From Epiperipatus broadwayi (Eukaryota; Onychophora; Udeonychophora; Euonychophora; Peripatidae), in contig JAQFVV010006220.1 in the NCBI GenBank assembly GCA_028023455.1, forward strand, positions 10,313,916 through 10,377,915: a stretch of 64,000 bases of DNA, in the 5' to 3' direction. This document shows, piece after piece, positions 10,701 through 22,020 of this stretch; position 1 is the stretch's first letter; each line of letters begins with the position of its first letter. The position numbers were made by a program, and so were the translations under genes. The notes below the pieces were generated by a model. That model had not been told where the DNA came from. It saw only the letters and a program-made list of their open reading frames with translations, and did no database searches.

Positions 10701-11058
10701 TATAACTGTATTATAACTGAAACATAGGCTTATTTATACCTGTGTCTATATATATGTAATATTAGGGTATGAGCACAGACTTTCACATGACCCACCACTC
10801 TCCACTCCATCTAATAACACTGATACACTTAAACATACATATGTTGAAAAAATAAATAATCACCAATATACGTATTTCATGCTAAACCAGCAATCATCAG
10901 TTGGTCCAGATTATCATCTCTACACATATATACTATTGGTGATTATTTATCTTTTCAACATAAAAAATGTTTAAGTGTATCAGTGTTATTAGATGGAGTG
11001 GAGAGTGGTGGGTCATGTGAAAGTCTGTGCTCATACCCTAATATTATAACTGTATTAT
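10701..11058 (-). mobile_element. H element: 330-bp palindromic element with a hammerhead motif and 14-bp target duplication
   Basis: The insert proper is 10715-11044, flanked by perfect TATAACTGTATTAT at 10701-10714 and 11045-11058. The unoccupied site at 893-960 (opposite strand) has one copy of this word and otherwise the same flanks, so the limits are firm. Arms at 10757-10876 and 10927-11046 are inverted repeats of each other and include the block that in the ribozyme sense reads GGAGAGTGGTGGGTCATGTG. Between the arms lies a minus-strand hammerhead core. There is no ORF. The size and hammerhead resemble animal retrozymes; the strong palindrome is unusual for them. Related copies: 38039-38254, 56897-56950, 14193-14284, 59229-59305 and, more distant, 19215-19350. 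Confidence 0.85.
10858..10906 (-). ncRNA. Hammerhead ribozyme, type I, minimal helix III
   Basis: On the minus strand: ACCAA (10901-10905), CTGATGA (10894-10900), helix II (10879-10893, pairing TGCT/AGCA), GAAA (10875-10878), palindromic TACGTAT, A at 10867, TTGGT (10862-10866). Helix I pairs perfectly over five bases (ACCAA/TTGGT). The invariant CUGAUGA and GAAA are intact; cleavage would follow A at 10867 (UA). Helix III is the self-complementary ATACGTAT, as in short-helix-III hammerheads that work as dimers. Weak point: the first pair of helix II is U-U rather than G-C. Confidence 0.7.
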
Positions 11059-11090
11059 GTATATTCTGTTATGTAGATAGAGTATTATAC

Positions 11091-13039
11091 AAAAGATATT
11101 AATTATGTGGGTATATATGTTTAAATATACTTGCTTTGATGACTGCTGGTCAATCAAAATTGCAAGGAAATATTTTCAAGGAAAAAATAAAATTTACTGC
11201 ATTGTAAAAAGTCAATAAGGTAAAGTATATAAAATGCTATTATAGTTTATTTTTGGTCATTTCTTCAAAACTTATTGTACATTAAATGTAAGCATTTGTA
11301 TGATTTTTCTATATTCAAAAGTTTAGTTTGTTACCATAGATTTAAAAACACCCCATAATCTTTGAATACTTTATTTTTAAAAAATTTATATTAAGAAGCA
11401 GTGATTATTAATGATTAAATATTTAATAAAGAATATTATTAATTACAAAAATATTTGCATATGTAAAAATGTGTTTTGTAATTGTCCAATTTTTAATTAT
11501 TTGTTGTTGTTTTTTAATGTGATAAATTGACATACATGAAAGTCATATTGCTTTTTATGAAGTTGCTATTCTAATTGTATTTTTGAACTTGGCTTAAATA
11601 AACATAAAACAAGTAATAAAAATGTATTTTACCTAATGATATATGCTCATTCAAATTTATTTTTGATTTACTTTATTATATAATAAATATTTTTTGCAGC
11701 TATATGCCGAATAATTTTTTTTTTTTTTAATCATAAATTGTTACATATTAATTATAGAAGTTATATTGCATTAAATGATGTTGCAAATATATTCTAAATA
11801 CTATCACATTAAATAAAAATAAGTAATTTAACTAATTCATTGCACTATTTTTAATGTAATTTTGTTGCAGATTATTATCAATATAAAGTTATTTCTTTCC
11901 TTTGCTGTGAATTGATATGTTATTCACGTGGAAGCCATCTTGCTTTAAATAATATGGAAGTTCTATTGTAATTGTGAACATAACTTAAATAAGATAAAAT
12001 ACATTATATACATATTATTTCCCCTTCTGCCTTATTTATGTTTTCAGTAACCTACTGATCAAAAAAGTATTAAATAAAAAATTAGAAATTCACACATTTA
12101 TTAAAAATTCCTAAAATATTTTTATATGTTTAAATTGCTTGCATAGCAGCAGTCAGTAAATTGCTCTCCTAGGCTTTAAAATTTTTAGTGTTCAGTTTTA
12201 TAATGACCTCAAGAGTGCAAAATCAATATTGATAGTAATTCTTTCAAGAAATTATATTGCAATTCCATTATATGGGAAAATGAATAGTTCTGGAAGAAAA
12301 AAAAGTACTGAAGTTGGCTTGTTATTTAATAGAGATGAATTGATAATCGCAGTATAGTAAAAAAAAGGAAAAAGAAATTTGTGCAAGTACTATTTACACT
12401 GTCCACTGCTAGAGTTATCTCATCATGACATGGTAAGTATTTAATGAAGGTTGAAAGAACATCAATGGTGTGTGTAGTTGGAGAATATGAACAAAAAGAG
12501 AATGTTCAAGTAGACATTAATATCCACTGAAAAGAATCTATGAATTTTAAAACGAAGCACTTCCCAGCTTTGTTTAGGCCTAGTAATATTTTTACCATTA
12601 TGTTTCCAATTCATAGTACAAATTATGACATGAGATTACTAAAAATTACAAGAAATGGTTTTGTGAAGTTAAATATGATGATGTTAAGTTTATTAATTCA
12701 TTGAATCTTTTGCTTTTCATCATTATCAATTTTCATTACAAGAAGAATCAAAATAATGAGAGTGAAAGTTTTAATTTATTCATTGTTTTAAGAGAGCAAT
12801 TGAGTGAATGTGTTCTCTTTCTCAATTTACTTTAACCATATTATTAATTTTTTGTTAATGTCTTAATGTATATAATTGTAAATAAAATTGTATCAAATAT
12901 TTATACATACACTGTATATATATATGTTGAAAAAGTCTATTATATATGTTTATGTTAAAAACTTATGCATTGGAGTCATGAACTATGCTATATCTTGTTC
13001 CATGCCTCTTCACGTTCAATGTGTATAGTCTATAATAAT
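11091..13039. other. AT-rich non-coding sequence
   Basis: No gene recognised in ~1.9 kb. T-runs and a few TA tracts are present. Confidence 0.6.
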
Positions 13040-13446
13040 AATCAGAAAATAATAAATTCTTTACAACAGTTATATAAATATCAAATTTTTTTAATATACA
13101 TAAAAAGCCTTTTTCAGCACCTGATTTGATTTGTTTTCAAATGTTAATAATCTATTACGTTAAGGAACTATTTCAGACATAAAACCATCTAGTGTTCAAT
13201 AATGAAATTAAAACAAAGAATAACAATATAAATCATTAAAAAATAATAATAATAAAAACCTGCATATATTAATCTAATAATTACAAAATAATTGACTATA
13301 TCATGACAATACAATAAATAAAATAAATTACATGCATTTTTTACAATTATATATATATCAATTTACATAATTTTCCATTCATTTTTAATTAATCAATTAT
13401 TAACCAAATTTATAAAGTCTTGTAAATATTCATACAATTATTTAAA

Positions 13447-15087
13447 TTATTTTTAATATAGTATATTTCATATATTTGTCATCTTTTTGGATATTTGATG
13501 TAATTTAAACATTTAATACTTTTTGTAGCATCTATTCTATGCCCATATTTCAAGTAATGAATGTATAATGCAGATTTATCATCTCTTATATTAATTGCAT
13601 TATTATGTTCTTTGGCTCTTACCTCTAATTGTTTGCCAGTATGACCAAAGTAAATCATTTTACAAATTGCACACGTAATTTTATATACAATTTTTTTTTG
13701 TATCGTATATCATCTCTCAACCTATAAATTACCTATTACTAAATCAAGATTTTTACTATTTGACCAGCCAATATTTATATTCTTCTCAATATAATTTTTG
13801 TTATATCTTAATGTATTAGGATAATATGAAAGTCTAATCCATTTCTTATTTGATTCATTATTACCATTATCAATACCATTATTTACCTCAGAAATTTTAT
13901 CACCTACTACAGATGTTTTAGAATTAAAAAATATATTTTTAGGATTATATCCATAATCTTTATATAATTTAATAAATTGATTTTTTGTAGCTGAGCTACA
14001 CTTTTATATATATTATATTTATCATTCCTCTATTTAAAATTTTTAATGACTGCTAATTTTTGCACCCATGCTTGTCATGAATCTACATGAATAATTTTTC
14101 TTAATTTATGTTTTTTAATAAAATGTTTTAACTTAATTTTATTAGCTTTATCTATATTAATTTCTATATCTAAATATTTAATTTTATCTTTTTGACATAT
14201 ATGTGTTCAAGTGTATTAGTGTTATGAGATAGAGTGGAGAGTGGTGGATCATGTGAAAGTCTGTACTCATATACCCTATATATTAAATTTAATATTATAT
14301 ATACTATTAAATTCATTATAAATATTATTCATTGCTCTTTTATTACCTATAATTAAAATATTAACAACATATCTAGAATAATGTATTATTTCATGGCTAA
14401 TTACTCTTTTTTTAAGTACAACATTTTCTAATTCATTTATAAATATTGATAAGATTAGCCCACTAATTGCACAACCTATAACCCATCCCTCATGAATATA
14501 CCAAAATTCATTAGTGTATTTAAAATATAAACTAATGTGTATTAATTTTAAACCCTCTTCAATAATATTTATTATGTTTATATTAAATTTTTTATTAATA
14601 TATCTATACTTTTAAGTCTTGGACTACTTGGATACATTTTTCAATATTCATTGTAAAAATACTTCGATTCCTATTTAATTTTATACTATTTAATTTATTA
14701 ATAATACCATCTGCATTCTTTATAGAATATTCACCATATCCTAAAATACCTGTTATCATTTATTTATATACTTACAAAACTTCTGTAAAATAAAATCACT
14801 AAAGTTAAACAACAGCCTCAATGGATTATTATTTTTGTGACTTTTACCCTTTGTAAAAATATATGGATTTTCATAAAAAGATAGATACAATAATTTATAT
14901 CTATAATTTTATAATCATTTTATTAAGTAGTTTTAAATATTTGTTTTTTTTTTTATCCATATTGTTGGTTCTTTTAATAATTTACCATATTCTTCTTTAT
15001 TTATTTCATCTTCTATTCTGTCAATATAATTCTTACGATACATGACAACAAATCTATTACCTTTATCCTCTTTACAAATAGTAATCA
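13447..15087 (-). pseudogene. PLE RT-GIY-YIG reading frame, broken
   Basis: Domain order on the minus strand: N-terminal K.DKGN (15087-15045), RT motif A region with MYPS (about 14635), motif B (about 14470-14500), degenerate motif C (about 14370), then the GIY-YIG domain (about 13680-13460) with the CxxC (CAIC) expected in PLE nucleases. Stops, frameshifts and the H fragment at 14193-14284 rule out function. Unlike its partner it keeps the ~77 bp that the other copy lost, including a YLDIEI segment. Confidence 0.9.
14193..14284 (+). mobile_element. H-family fragment inside the left PLE
   Basis: Matches the conserved arm block of H in the ribozyme sense (GTGTTATGAGATAGAGTGGA, then GTGGTGGATCATGTGAAAG, then ACCCTATATATT). 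The hammerhead part is absent. Compared with the right PLE, it replaces about 16-18 bp instead of adding a clean duplication. Confidence 0.8.
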
Positions 15088-16505
15088 TAAGGATTATATT
15101 GACAGGATAGAAGATGAAATAAATAGAGGATATGGTAAATTATTAAACGATCCAACTATAGGGATAAAAAACAAATATTTAAAACTACTTAATAAAATGA
15201 AAGATTATAAAATTATAGATATAAATGAATATAAATTATTGTATTCTTCTTCTTATGAAAATCCATATATTTTTATAAAGATTAAAACTCACAAAAATAA
15301 TAATCTATTGGTTGCTGTTTAACTTTAGTAATTTTATTTTACAGAAGTTTTGTAAGTATATAAATAAATGAAAACAGGTATTTTAGGGTATAGTGAATAT
15401 TCTATAAAGAATGCAGATGGTATTATTAATAAATTAAATAGGAATCAAAGTATTTTTACAATGGATATTGAAAAAAAATGTATCCAAGTATTCCAAGACT
15501 TAAAAGTATAGATATATTAATAAAAAATTTAAGTAAACATATAGATGATATAAATATAATAAATATTATTGAAGAGAATTTAAAATTAATACACAATAGT
15601 TTATATTTTAAATATAGTAATGAATTTGGGTATATTCATGAGGGATGGGTTATGGATTGTGCAATTAGTGGGCTAATCTCGTCAATATTTATAAATGAAT
15701 TAGAAAATGTTGTAATTAAAAAAAGGGTAATTAGTAAAGAAATAATACATTATTCTAGATATGTTGACGATATTGTAATTATTGGTAATAAAAGTGCAAT
15801 GAATAATATTTATAATGAATTTAATAATAATATTAAATTTATAAAAGTAGAATTTGAAGATAAAATTAAGAAAAATTATTTGTGTAGATGCACAACAAGC
15901 ATGGGTGCAAAAATTAGTAGTCTTTAAAATTAAATATAGGAATGATAAATATAATATAGATAAAAATGTAGCTCAGTTACAAAAAAATCAATTTATTAAA
16001 TTATATAAAGATTATGGGTATAATCCTAAAAATATATTTTTTAATTCTAAAACATCTGTAGTAGGTGATAAAATTTCTAAGGTAAATAATGGTAATAATG
16101 AATCAAATAAGAAATGGATTAGACTTTCATATTATTCTAATACATTAAGATATAACAAAAATTATATTGAGAAGAATATAAATATTGGATAGTAAAAATC
16201 TCAATTTATTACTAGGTAATTATAGGTTGAGAGATAATATACTATACAAAAACGGAATTGTATATAAAATTACATGTGAAATTTGTAAAATGATTTACTT
16301 TGGTCATACTGGCAAACAATTAGAGGTAAGAGTCAAAGAACATAATAGTGCAATTAATAGAAGAGATGATAAATCTGCATTATACATTCATTACTTGAAA
16401 TATGGGCATAGAATAGAAGCCACAAAAAGTATTAAATATTTAAATTACATCAAAGATCCACAAAGAAGACAAATATATGAAACATATATATTAAAAATAA
16501 TTTAA
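15088..16505 (+). pseudogene. PLE RT-GIY-YIG reading frame, broken
   Basis: Motif A is at 15461-15500, where a run of eight A instead of six puts DIEK and MYPSIP in different frames. A 149-codon frame (15478-15927) then holds motif B (EGWVMDCAISG, with Asp for the usual Gly) and an intact catalytic box RYVDDI (15756-15778). The 77-bp deletion changes frame near 15870. The linker frame runs 15854-16192. The GIY-YIG frame (16185-16505) shows GIVYKITCEICKMIYFG, then R...EH.SAI, and ends YETYILKII with the candidate metal-binding Glu. The nuclease domain looks nearly intact; the RT does not. Confidence 0.9.
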
Positions 16506-16913
16506 ATAATTGTATGAATATTTTCAAGACTTCTATAAATTTGGTTAATAATCAGTTAATTAAAAATGAATAGAAAATTATATAAATTGACATATATATA
16601 TAATTGTAAAAAATGCTTGTAATTTATTTTATTTATTGTATTGATATGATATAGTCAATTATTTTGTAATTACTGGAATTATATATACAGGTTCCGATTT
16701 TTTTTTTGTAATGATTTATATTGTTATTCTTTGTTTTAATTTCATTATTGAACACTATATGGTTTTATGTCTGAAATAGTTCGTTAACGTAATAGATTAT
16801 TAACATTTGAAAAAGGTACCAAATCAGATGCTGAAAAAGATTTTTTTATGTATATTAAAAAAATTTGATATTTGTATAGCTGTTGTAGAATTTATTATTT
16901 TCTGATTATTATT
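15088..16913 (+). mobile_element. PLE with GIY-YIG nuclease, right member of a head-to-head pair
   Basis: Inverted relative to 13040-15087 and about 90% identical by eye. It begins at ATAAGGATTATATTGACAGG and lacks the K.DKGN part. Its 3' UTR extends to 16913, where homology with 13040 ends. Compared with the left copy it has a 77-bp deletion near 15870, bounded by repeated AAATTAA, and lacks the H fragment. Confidence 0.9.
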
Positions 16914-19214
16914 TTATGGAAGGTCAGCATAAAGATATTTATTCTTTTCCAATTTTGATTCTATAATAACTAATGTTTTGTTAATAAACAGTGATAAGAA
17001 TAAAATACATATTGTTTATTGAATTGCAAGTGTACATTACTTTTTAGCATGCATTTATGTATAGTAATAATATAAATCAAGATTATAGTGTAAATAAAAT
17101 TTTAATAACAATAATAACATTGTTATATATTTTACTGATTGTGTGTTCATTCATGCATTCACTGAAGTAATAATTTTTATGAAAGAAAAACTAATTACCA
17201 TATATTTAAAATAAAGTAAATAGTGAAATGTCTGACTTTCATAGTTATTAATTATGCTCTAAGCAATATTCTTTTTTTTCCCCTAATAACTTTTTTCTCT
17301 TATAGAAAATAATAGTGATCTGTTATAAAGAAATTAGAATCTAATTATTTTGAAGTTTTTTAAACAGTTTCAACTTCTAGTATGTTCTAAAATTTTATAA
17401 AACTTTTATATTACACTCAGAAAATATTTTATTAAGCAAAATACGCACATAAAATGTATATGCATTCAGCATAAACTGAAGAAATTTTATTAGTAAATAT
17501 AATTATGTGTGGTGCTCAGAGAATGAAAAATAGCTACTGCAAAAATTTGCAAATTTTAATGTTTTTTTTTTGTTTATTTATTTACAGTTTTGTTCGTTTG
17601 TTAATTATATATATATATATTTTTTTGGATAGCATATAATTGAAGTTCAATAGTTAGATACAATGTAATTTGTGCCTCCCCTTTATACTATTTGCAACTA
17701 ATTACGGATTTCTGTATCCATGCCTATGTTTGGTAACATTTCATCTAGATCCATATTTTTATTGCAACTTTAATAATATATTTATAATATTGTACATTAA
17801 AATATTGTACATAATTATTTTAATAGATTTTTTAATTGAATGTTTTGTGCAGCATTTTTTTTTTTTTAAATCTGCATAAAATAGTATATACAATATAGCA
17901 GTCAAAGTACAAAGGCCACTATTTGCTATTTTTGTAAGATCTTGTTTTTCAAAGTAATAGATAAAAATTTATGACATGCACTATGGGAAATATTCATATA
18001 AATAATATATATGGACATAGCTGTATTATTATTTATGACTAAACAATGTCAGTTTTTTAAATTATGTTCCAGTTTTTAAAATAAATGCAAACTATGAAAA
18101 TAAAATATGAGAACTTAGATTGCAAGAAAAAGTGATAGTTCATTTTGGTCAGCATCACAATTAGACATTACAACTGTGAGATTTTCCATATTATTTAAAT
18201 ACTTTGATTTGAAAATGTCTTGGCTCCAAATATAGTTTTATAATTTAATTTACAAGTATCACATTTATTAAATGCACTCGTTCAACAATATTGTATTTAG
18301 ATAAATGCATCAATGATTATTATTAATCTTTTATTAGTAATTATTAAATACAGTATGATATTAACATCATCTTTTTTTTTTTACACATAAATCTTAAATA
18401 TAGTGTAAAATTTTTGATCTTCATGCACCCTTAAAATGTATAGATAAAAACATTTGAAAAATTGAAATAGCATCCAAGATGCATTTCTGGTTGAATCAGC
18501 TGTTACCAGTTATCCCAGATTATTCATAGTAAATTACTACAATTCTTTTACAAATGTCACTTTTTTTTTTATCCTAAATATATTTAAATTTAATGAAAGA
18601 TTAATATATCTTATTAAATAGGAACAGATATTTAGTCCATCTTTTTGTCTTCTTGTGTGTGATATCTTAGTATGCTAAAAAAATTTTCATCTACTAGCAT
18701 TTAAATCAAATGTAAATAGAATTATAATAATTTATTATAGTTAAATATTGAACTATGAGAAAGATATGTATGATCTGAGCTGACTGATAATGGCTGATTC
18801 ATCTAGAAAAAGGAGGTAGTGTTAATAATATCATGATTCATTTAATCATAAGTATATCAATCTTCAATCATTTATTAGATTGGAGATATATAATAATTTT
18901 TAGCCTAATAAATGATATGTTGTAATTGTTAATGTACTTAGGCAGTATTATCAAATGAGCCCATTCAAGAAATGTGTTTTTGTAAATTGAATCTTAGGAG
19001 TTATTTGCCTTTTTCAAGTTATTTTATGCATATGATCTAAATGAGTGTTGATGTTGGAAGTTTTATAGTATGTCTACTGTATATATAATATATATGGTAT
19101 ATATATATTTACATACATTTCCACATTGATTTTTGAATATATTTACAATAACTCTGAAAATATCATACCTTATAAGAAACAATAATTTTAGAAAAATTAT
19201 TATTACAATTTCTG
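16914..19214. other. AT-rich non-coding sequence
   Basis: No gene. A segment near 18245-18400 starts AATTTACAAGTATC, like the end of the MITE at 19401-19743, and may be a diverged relative. A TTTTTTCTCTTATAG acceptor-like site lies near 17305 without a convincing exon. Confidence 0.5.
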
Positions 19215-19350
19215 TTATAGATGTACTTAAAACCTCCATTCCACCATACACTCTTGAAACACATGAATAAAGACATCATAAAAGACAAATGACCCACAAG
19301 ATGCATTTCATGCTGGACCAGCACTCATCAGTTGGCCATGTCACAATCCT
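19215..19350 (-). mobile_element. Distant H-family relative with a hammerhead motif
   Basis: In the ribozyme sense it has the core, then a shortened version of the H tail (GTGTTTCAAGAGTGTATGG, then GGAATGGAGG). No target duplication was found, and the limits are approximate. Confidence 0.5.
19291..19340 (-). ncRNA. Hammerhead ribozyme motif
   Basis: Minus strand: GGCCAA, CTGATGA (19325-19331), a strong helix II GTGCTG/CAGCAT (19310-19324), GAAA (19306-19309), TGCAT, C at 19300, TTGTGGGTC. The cleavage triplet would be AUC, and AUGCAU makes a self-complementary helix III. Helix I has CAA/TTG next to the core and GAC/GTC further out, with an internal loop between, as natural hammerheads have for their tertiary contact. 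This is the best helix II of the loci found. Confidence 0.65.
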
Positions 19351-19400
19351 TCATATATATTTTTGTCATATGTTCAGTATTTATCAGTAGTATATTGCTA

Positions 19401-19743
19401 CATTTTAATTTACAAGTGTAAACTTATTTCATCTACAACTTTGACTCAATCCACTCTAGATAAATATATTCATGATTATCACTAATTATTAAACTAGAGA
19501 TTATCTTTAGCCCAGATATAAACTTTAAACTTTAGTTAAAGTTAATATATCTGTTGTTTTTTTTTAATTAAATACAATATATTAAAAACATCTTAATTTT
19601 AACTGAGGTTTAACATTTATATCTGGGTTAGAGATAATGTCTAGTTTTAATAAATGATTAATGATAATCATTAATATATTTGTCTAGAGTGGATCATGTC
19701 AAAATTGTGAGTGGAGTAAGTTTGATACTTGTAAACTGAAATG
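19401..19743. mobile_element. 343-bp TA-flanked palindromic MITE
   Basis: Arms 19401-19548 and 19591-19743 are inverted repeats that start CATTTTAATTTACAAG, with TA at 19399-19400 and 19744-19745. No coding capacity. The TA flanks and the palindrome suggest a mariner-type foldback MITE. Confidence 0.75.
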
Positions 19744-19745
19744 TA

Positions 19746-21900
19746 ATAATTTATTACAATTTCATGGCAATATTTCCATATTAATATTGTTTTTGAAGAA
19801 ATATAATTACTCTATTTGTTGAAACAAGAAAATGGAAAAGACTACAAAATTTGAATAAAGCAAAAACTATAATAAAATTTTTAATATTTTTAGGGATTGA
19901 TTTGGGCAAAAAAATGTCCACATCTATTTGAGTTACGTTTATTAGAAATATAAATATTACTGTAAAAACCAAACGTCAATTTTCAAAAAGAATTAGATAG
20001 TCTGTTACGAGTGAATGTGAATATTATGGATCTGAAGTAAAACTTTGTTTAACAAAAAGGAAACTTTATGTAGTATCCGTAATCTTAAATTATTTCTCTG
20101 TATAATTGTCTTTAAAAGTGAGGCATTTATTTTACTAGTGCATCATTTTATGAAGACTGGATCAGTTGTGATTATCTTTACTCAATTTTTAAATCTGTTG
20201 TAAATATCTACAAAAAAAAAATCTTCAAAATGAGAGCTGGTTATTTCTGCACCTTCTGTTATTATTATCAGATATTCTGAATGACAATTAGTTGAAGAAT
20301 TTCAAGCAAGAAGGTAAAAACATCTTTTTTTCCTTTGTAGGCAGAGACTTCTCCAGATCTTTTTATGGAAGAATGATAAAGTTGAAAACAGTAGTTAAAT
20401 GATGAGGCTGGTTTTGTCTAGCTATCCAAAAATATTTCTAAGTTTTATCTTAATTAACTTTAAGCCAAGACAATGTCAGACAAATGCATAACAGTAGCCA
20501 TGAGGCTTCATGTAAAACATGATACGTATTAATCTAAAATGTGGATTTTATTTAGATTCAAAAATATATAACTTCATATTTTTAATGTTATAATAGTATA
20601 TGTTGATGAAAATTCTGCGAACATGCAGAATGAAGATTGAGGATATACTAAAAGTAACTTAAGTATTATAGGAAAATTAGAAGTGCAATGAGAATGATAA
20701 TATAATCACATCATTATATATTGAGAATAACTTAAAATGTTTTTGAAAAATAAAATGAATCGGAAGAGTGCAAAATATAAACCAAAGAAAAAAAAATTAT
20801 AATATGGAAGGGAAGACTAGAAAAAGATAGCCTAAAGTCAAGTTTGTATATATGATATTCAAGCAGCCAGAATTTTATCTTAGAAAACATTAAAATTATA
20901 ACATGCTGTGTATCAACTTTTAGAATGAAGATAGAAAATATTGATTAATATAGAAATTGTCTTATTCAAACATGATAGAACAGTATGCATATCAGAAGAT
21001 ATGTACTATCTGGTAAGATTCGCACAACATCAAAGTTGAAAAGTTAATATCATTCCAACTACAAAATTAAAGCATTAATTAGGATTTCTAATAGACTATA
21101 TACTGGGGAATTTAGTGTTTGAAACTTCCTGAAGGACTTGTAGCTAATTGTTAATTATCGAACATTTTCAAGTCATGATTAAAGGTTATGGAAAAGAGAT
21201 TGGTCCATTTATCAAGTTTATAATTTGTCTGTACTAAGGATGAAACAATTGTTATATCTGTTCAGCAACAATGACTTCAGAAAAACATTCCATTATTGAT
21301 TATAGTATTTAGCCAGGTATCAGTCAAACAAATATCAATGTATGTTAACCACCAGGAAACGTATGAGGTCATAAGCTAGTGAAAAGATAAACTGAATGTA
21401 ACAATGTAATAACTAGCCTCATTGTGAATTGAAAATTGGCAGATATAAGCTTGGGCTTTGTAATGGCTTTCATTAGCTGCTTCTTCATATTAAGATGTTG
21501 GTGTGGTTGCATTTCAATAAGAATGTTATGATTTGCAATGAGGTATAATTTTGACTGAGGACCAAAATTATAATATTAATCTAGTAATGATGTGCCACAG
21601 AATTGACTAATTGGAATTTAATAAAATTGTTTTAGCACCAGTATCTGGTAGAAATAATTATAAAATCAGCTACTATGAAAATCAAACATTTATTTGTATG
21701 ATTGTAGTGAATGAAGTTTATAATTATCTTACACAGTCTAATAATTATAATTCATATTGTGTTTTTTAATGATTAAATAACATTATAATAATTCTCTTTT
21801 TTCATTATTTTTGGTTTTTTGTTTGAATGCAGCAAATATATATTATAGGAATGATTGTAGAAAGAGAGGGAAGAGAAGTGTCAGTCCAAAAAAATAATGA
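19746..21900. other. Non-coding sequence
   Basis: No clear gene. A good acceptor-like site TTTTTTTCCTTTGTAG at about 20325-20340 opens AETSPDLFMEE and a stop; another frame is also possible, so no exon is called. The sequence is somewhat less simple than its surroundings. Confidence 0.4.
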
Positions 21901-22020
21901 CTATTTTACTAAATTTAAATTGTGTTTTTTTTTTTTTTTTTAGCAAGATGATGAATGGGCTGGATGGGAATGAAGATCAGGCAGTTAGAACCTTATTGTG
22001 AAATAAAATTCTCATGTGAA
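21901..22020 (+). other. Candidate terminal exon of a host gene
   Basis: A long pyrimidine tract ends in TAG at 21941-21943. The sequence after it reads QDDEWAGWE and a stop at 21971-21973, with AATAAA at 22002-22007. Acceptor, short acidic/tryptophan C-terminus, stop and poly(A) signal lie in the right order. Acidic tryptophan tails of this kind occur in some vesicle-trafficking proteins as coat-binding motifs, but that link is speculation from nine residues. A second frame (MMNGLDGNEDQAVRTLL) is also open. No upstream exon was identified, so the whole call rests on local signals. Confidence 0.3.

Larger units (their letters stand above)
10370..11090 (+). mobile_element. PLE 3' UTR, split by an H element
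   Basis: 10400-10714 and 11045-11090 together match the reverse complement of 884-1270. The intervening 330 bp is the H insertion. Homology ends around TATGTAGATA (about 11080), which is probably the PLE 3' terminus. Confidence 0.75.
13040..15087 (-). mobile_element. PLE with GIY-YIG nuclease, left member of a head-to-head pair
   Basis: This copy is 5'-truncated but reaches further N-terminal than its partner. It starts (minus strand, from 15087) with KEDKGNRFVVMYR, the PLE N-terminal K.DKGN motif, then RT sequence with motif B intact (EGWVIGCAISG). The catalytic YVDD is mutated to YVVN. After the RT come a linker, a GIY-YIG domain (ITCAICKMIYFGHTGKQLEV) and a long 3' UTR to 13040. An H-family fragment replaces about 16 bp at 14193-14284. 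Single-base frameshifts, for example five A instead of six before MYPS, and stops break the frame. The GIY-YIG frame ends around 13447-13460. Function when intact: RT plus endonuclease for retrotransposition. Confidence 0.9.

Noticed and set aside
20325-20375. Acceptor-like site followed by AETSPDLFMEE and a stop
   Set aside because: A competing frame is open across the same stretch, no poly(A) signal follows at a fitting distance, and no upstream exon was found.
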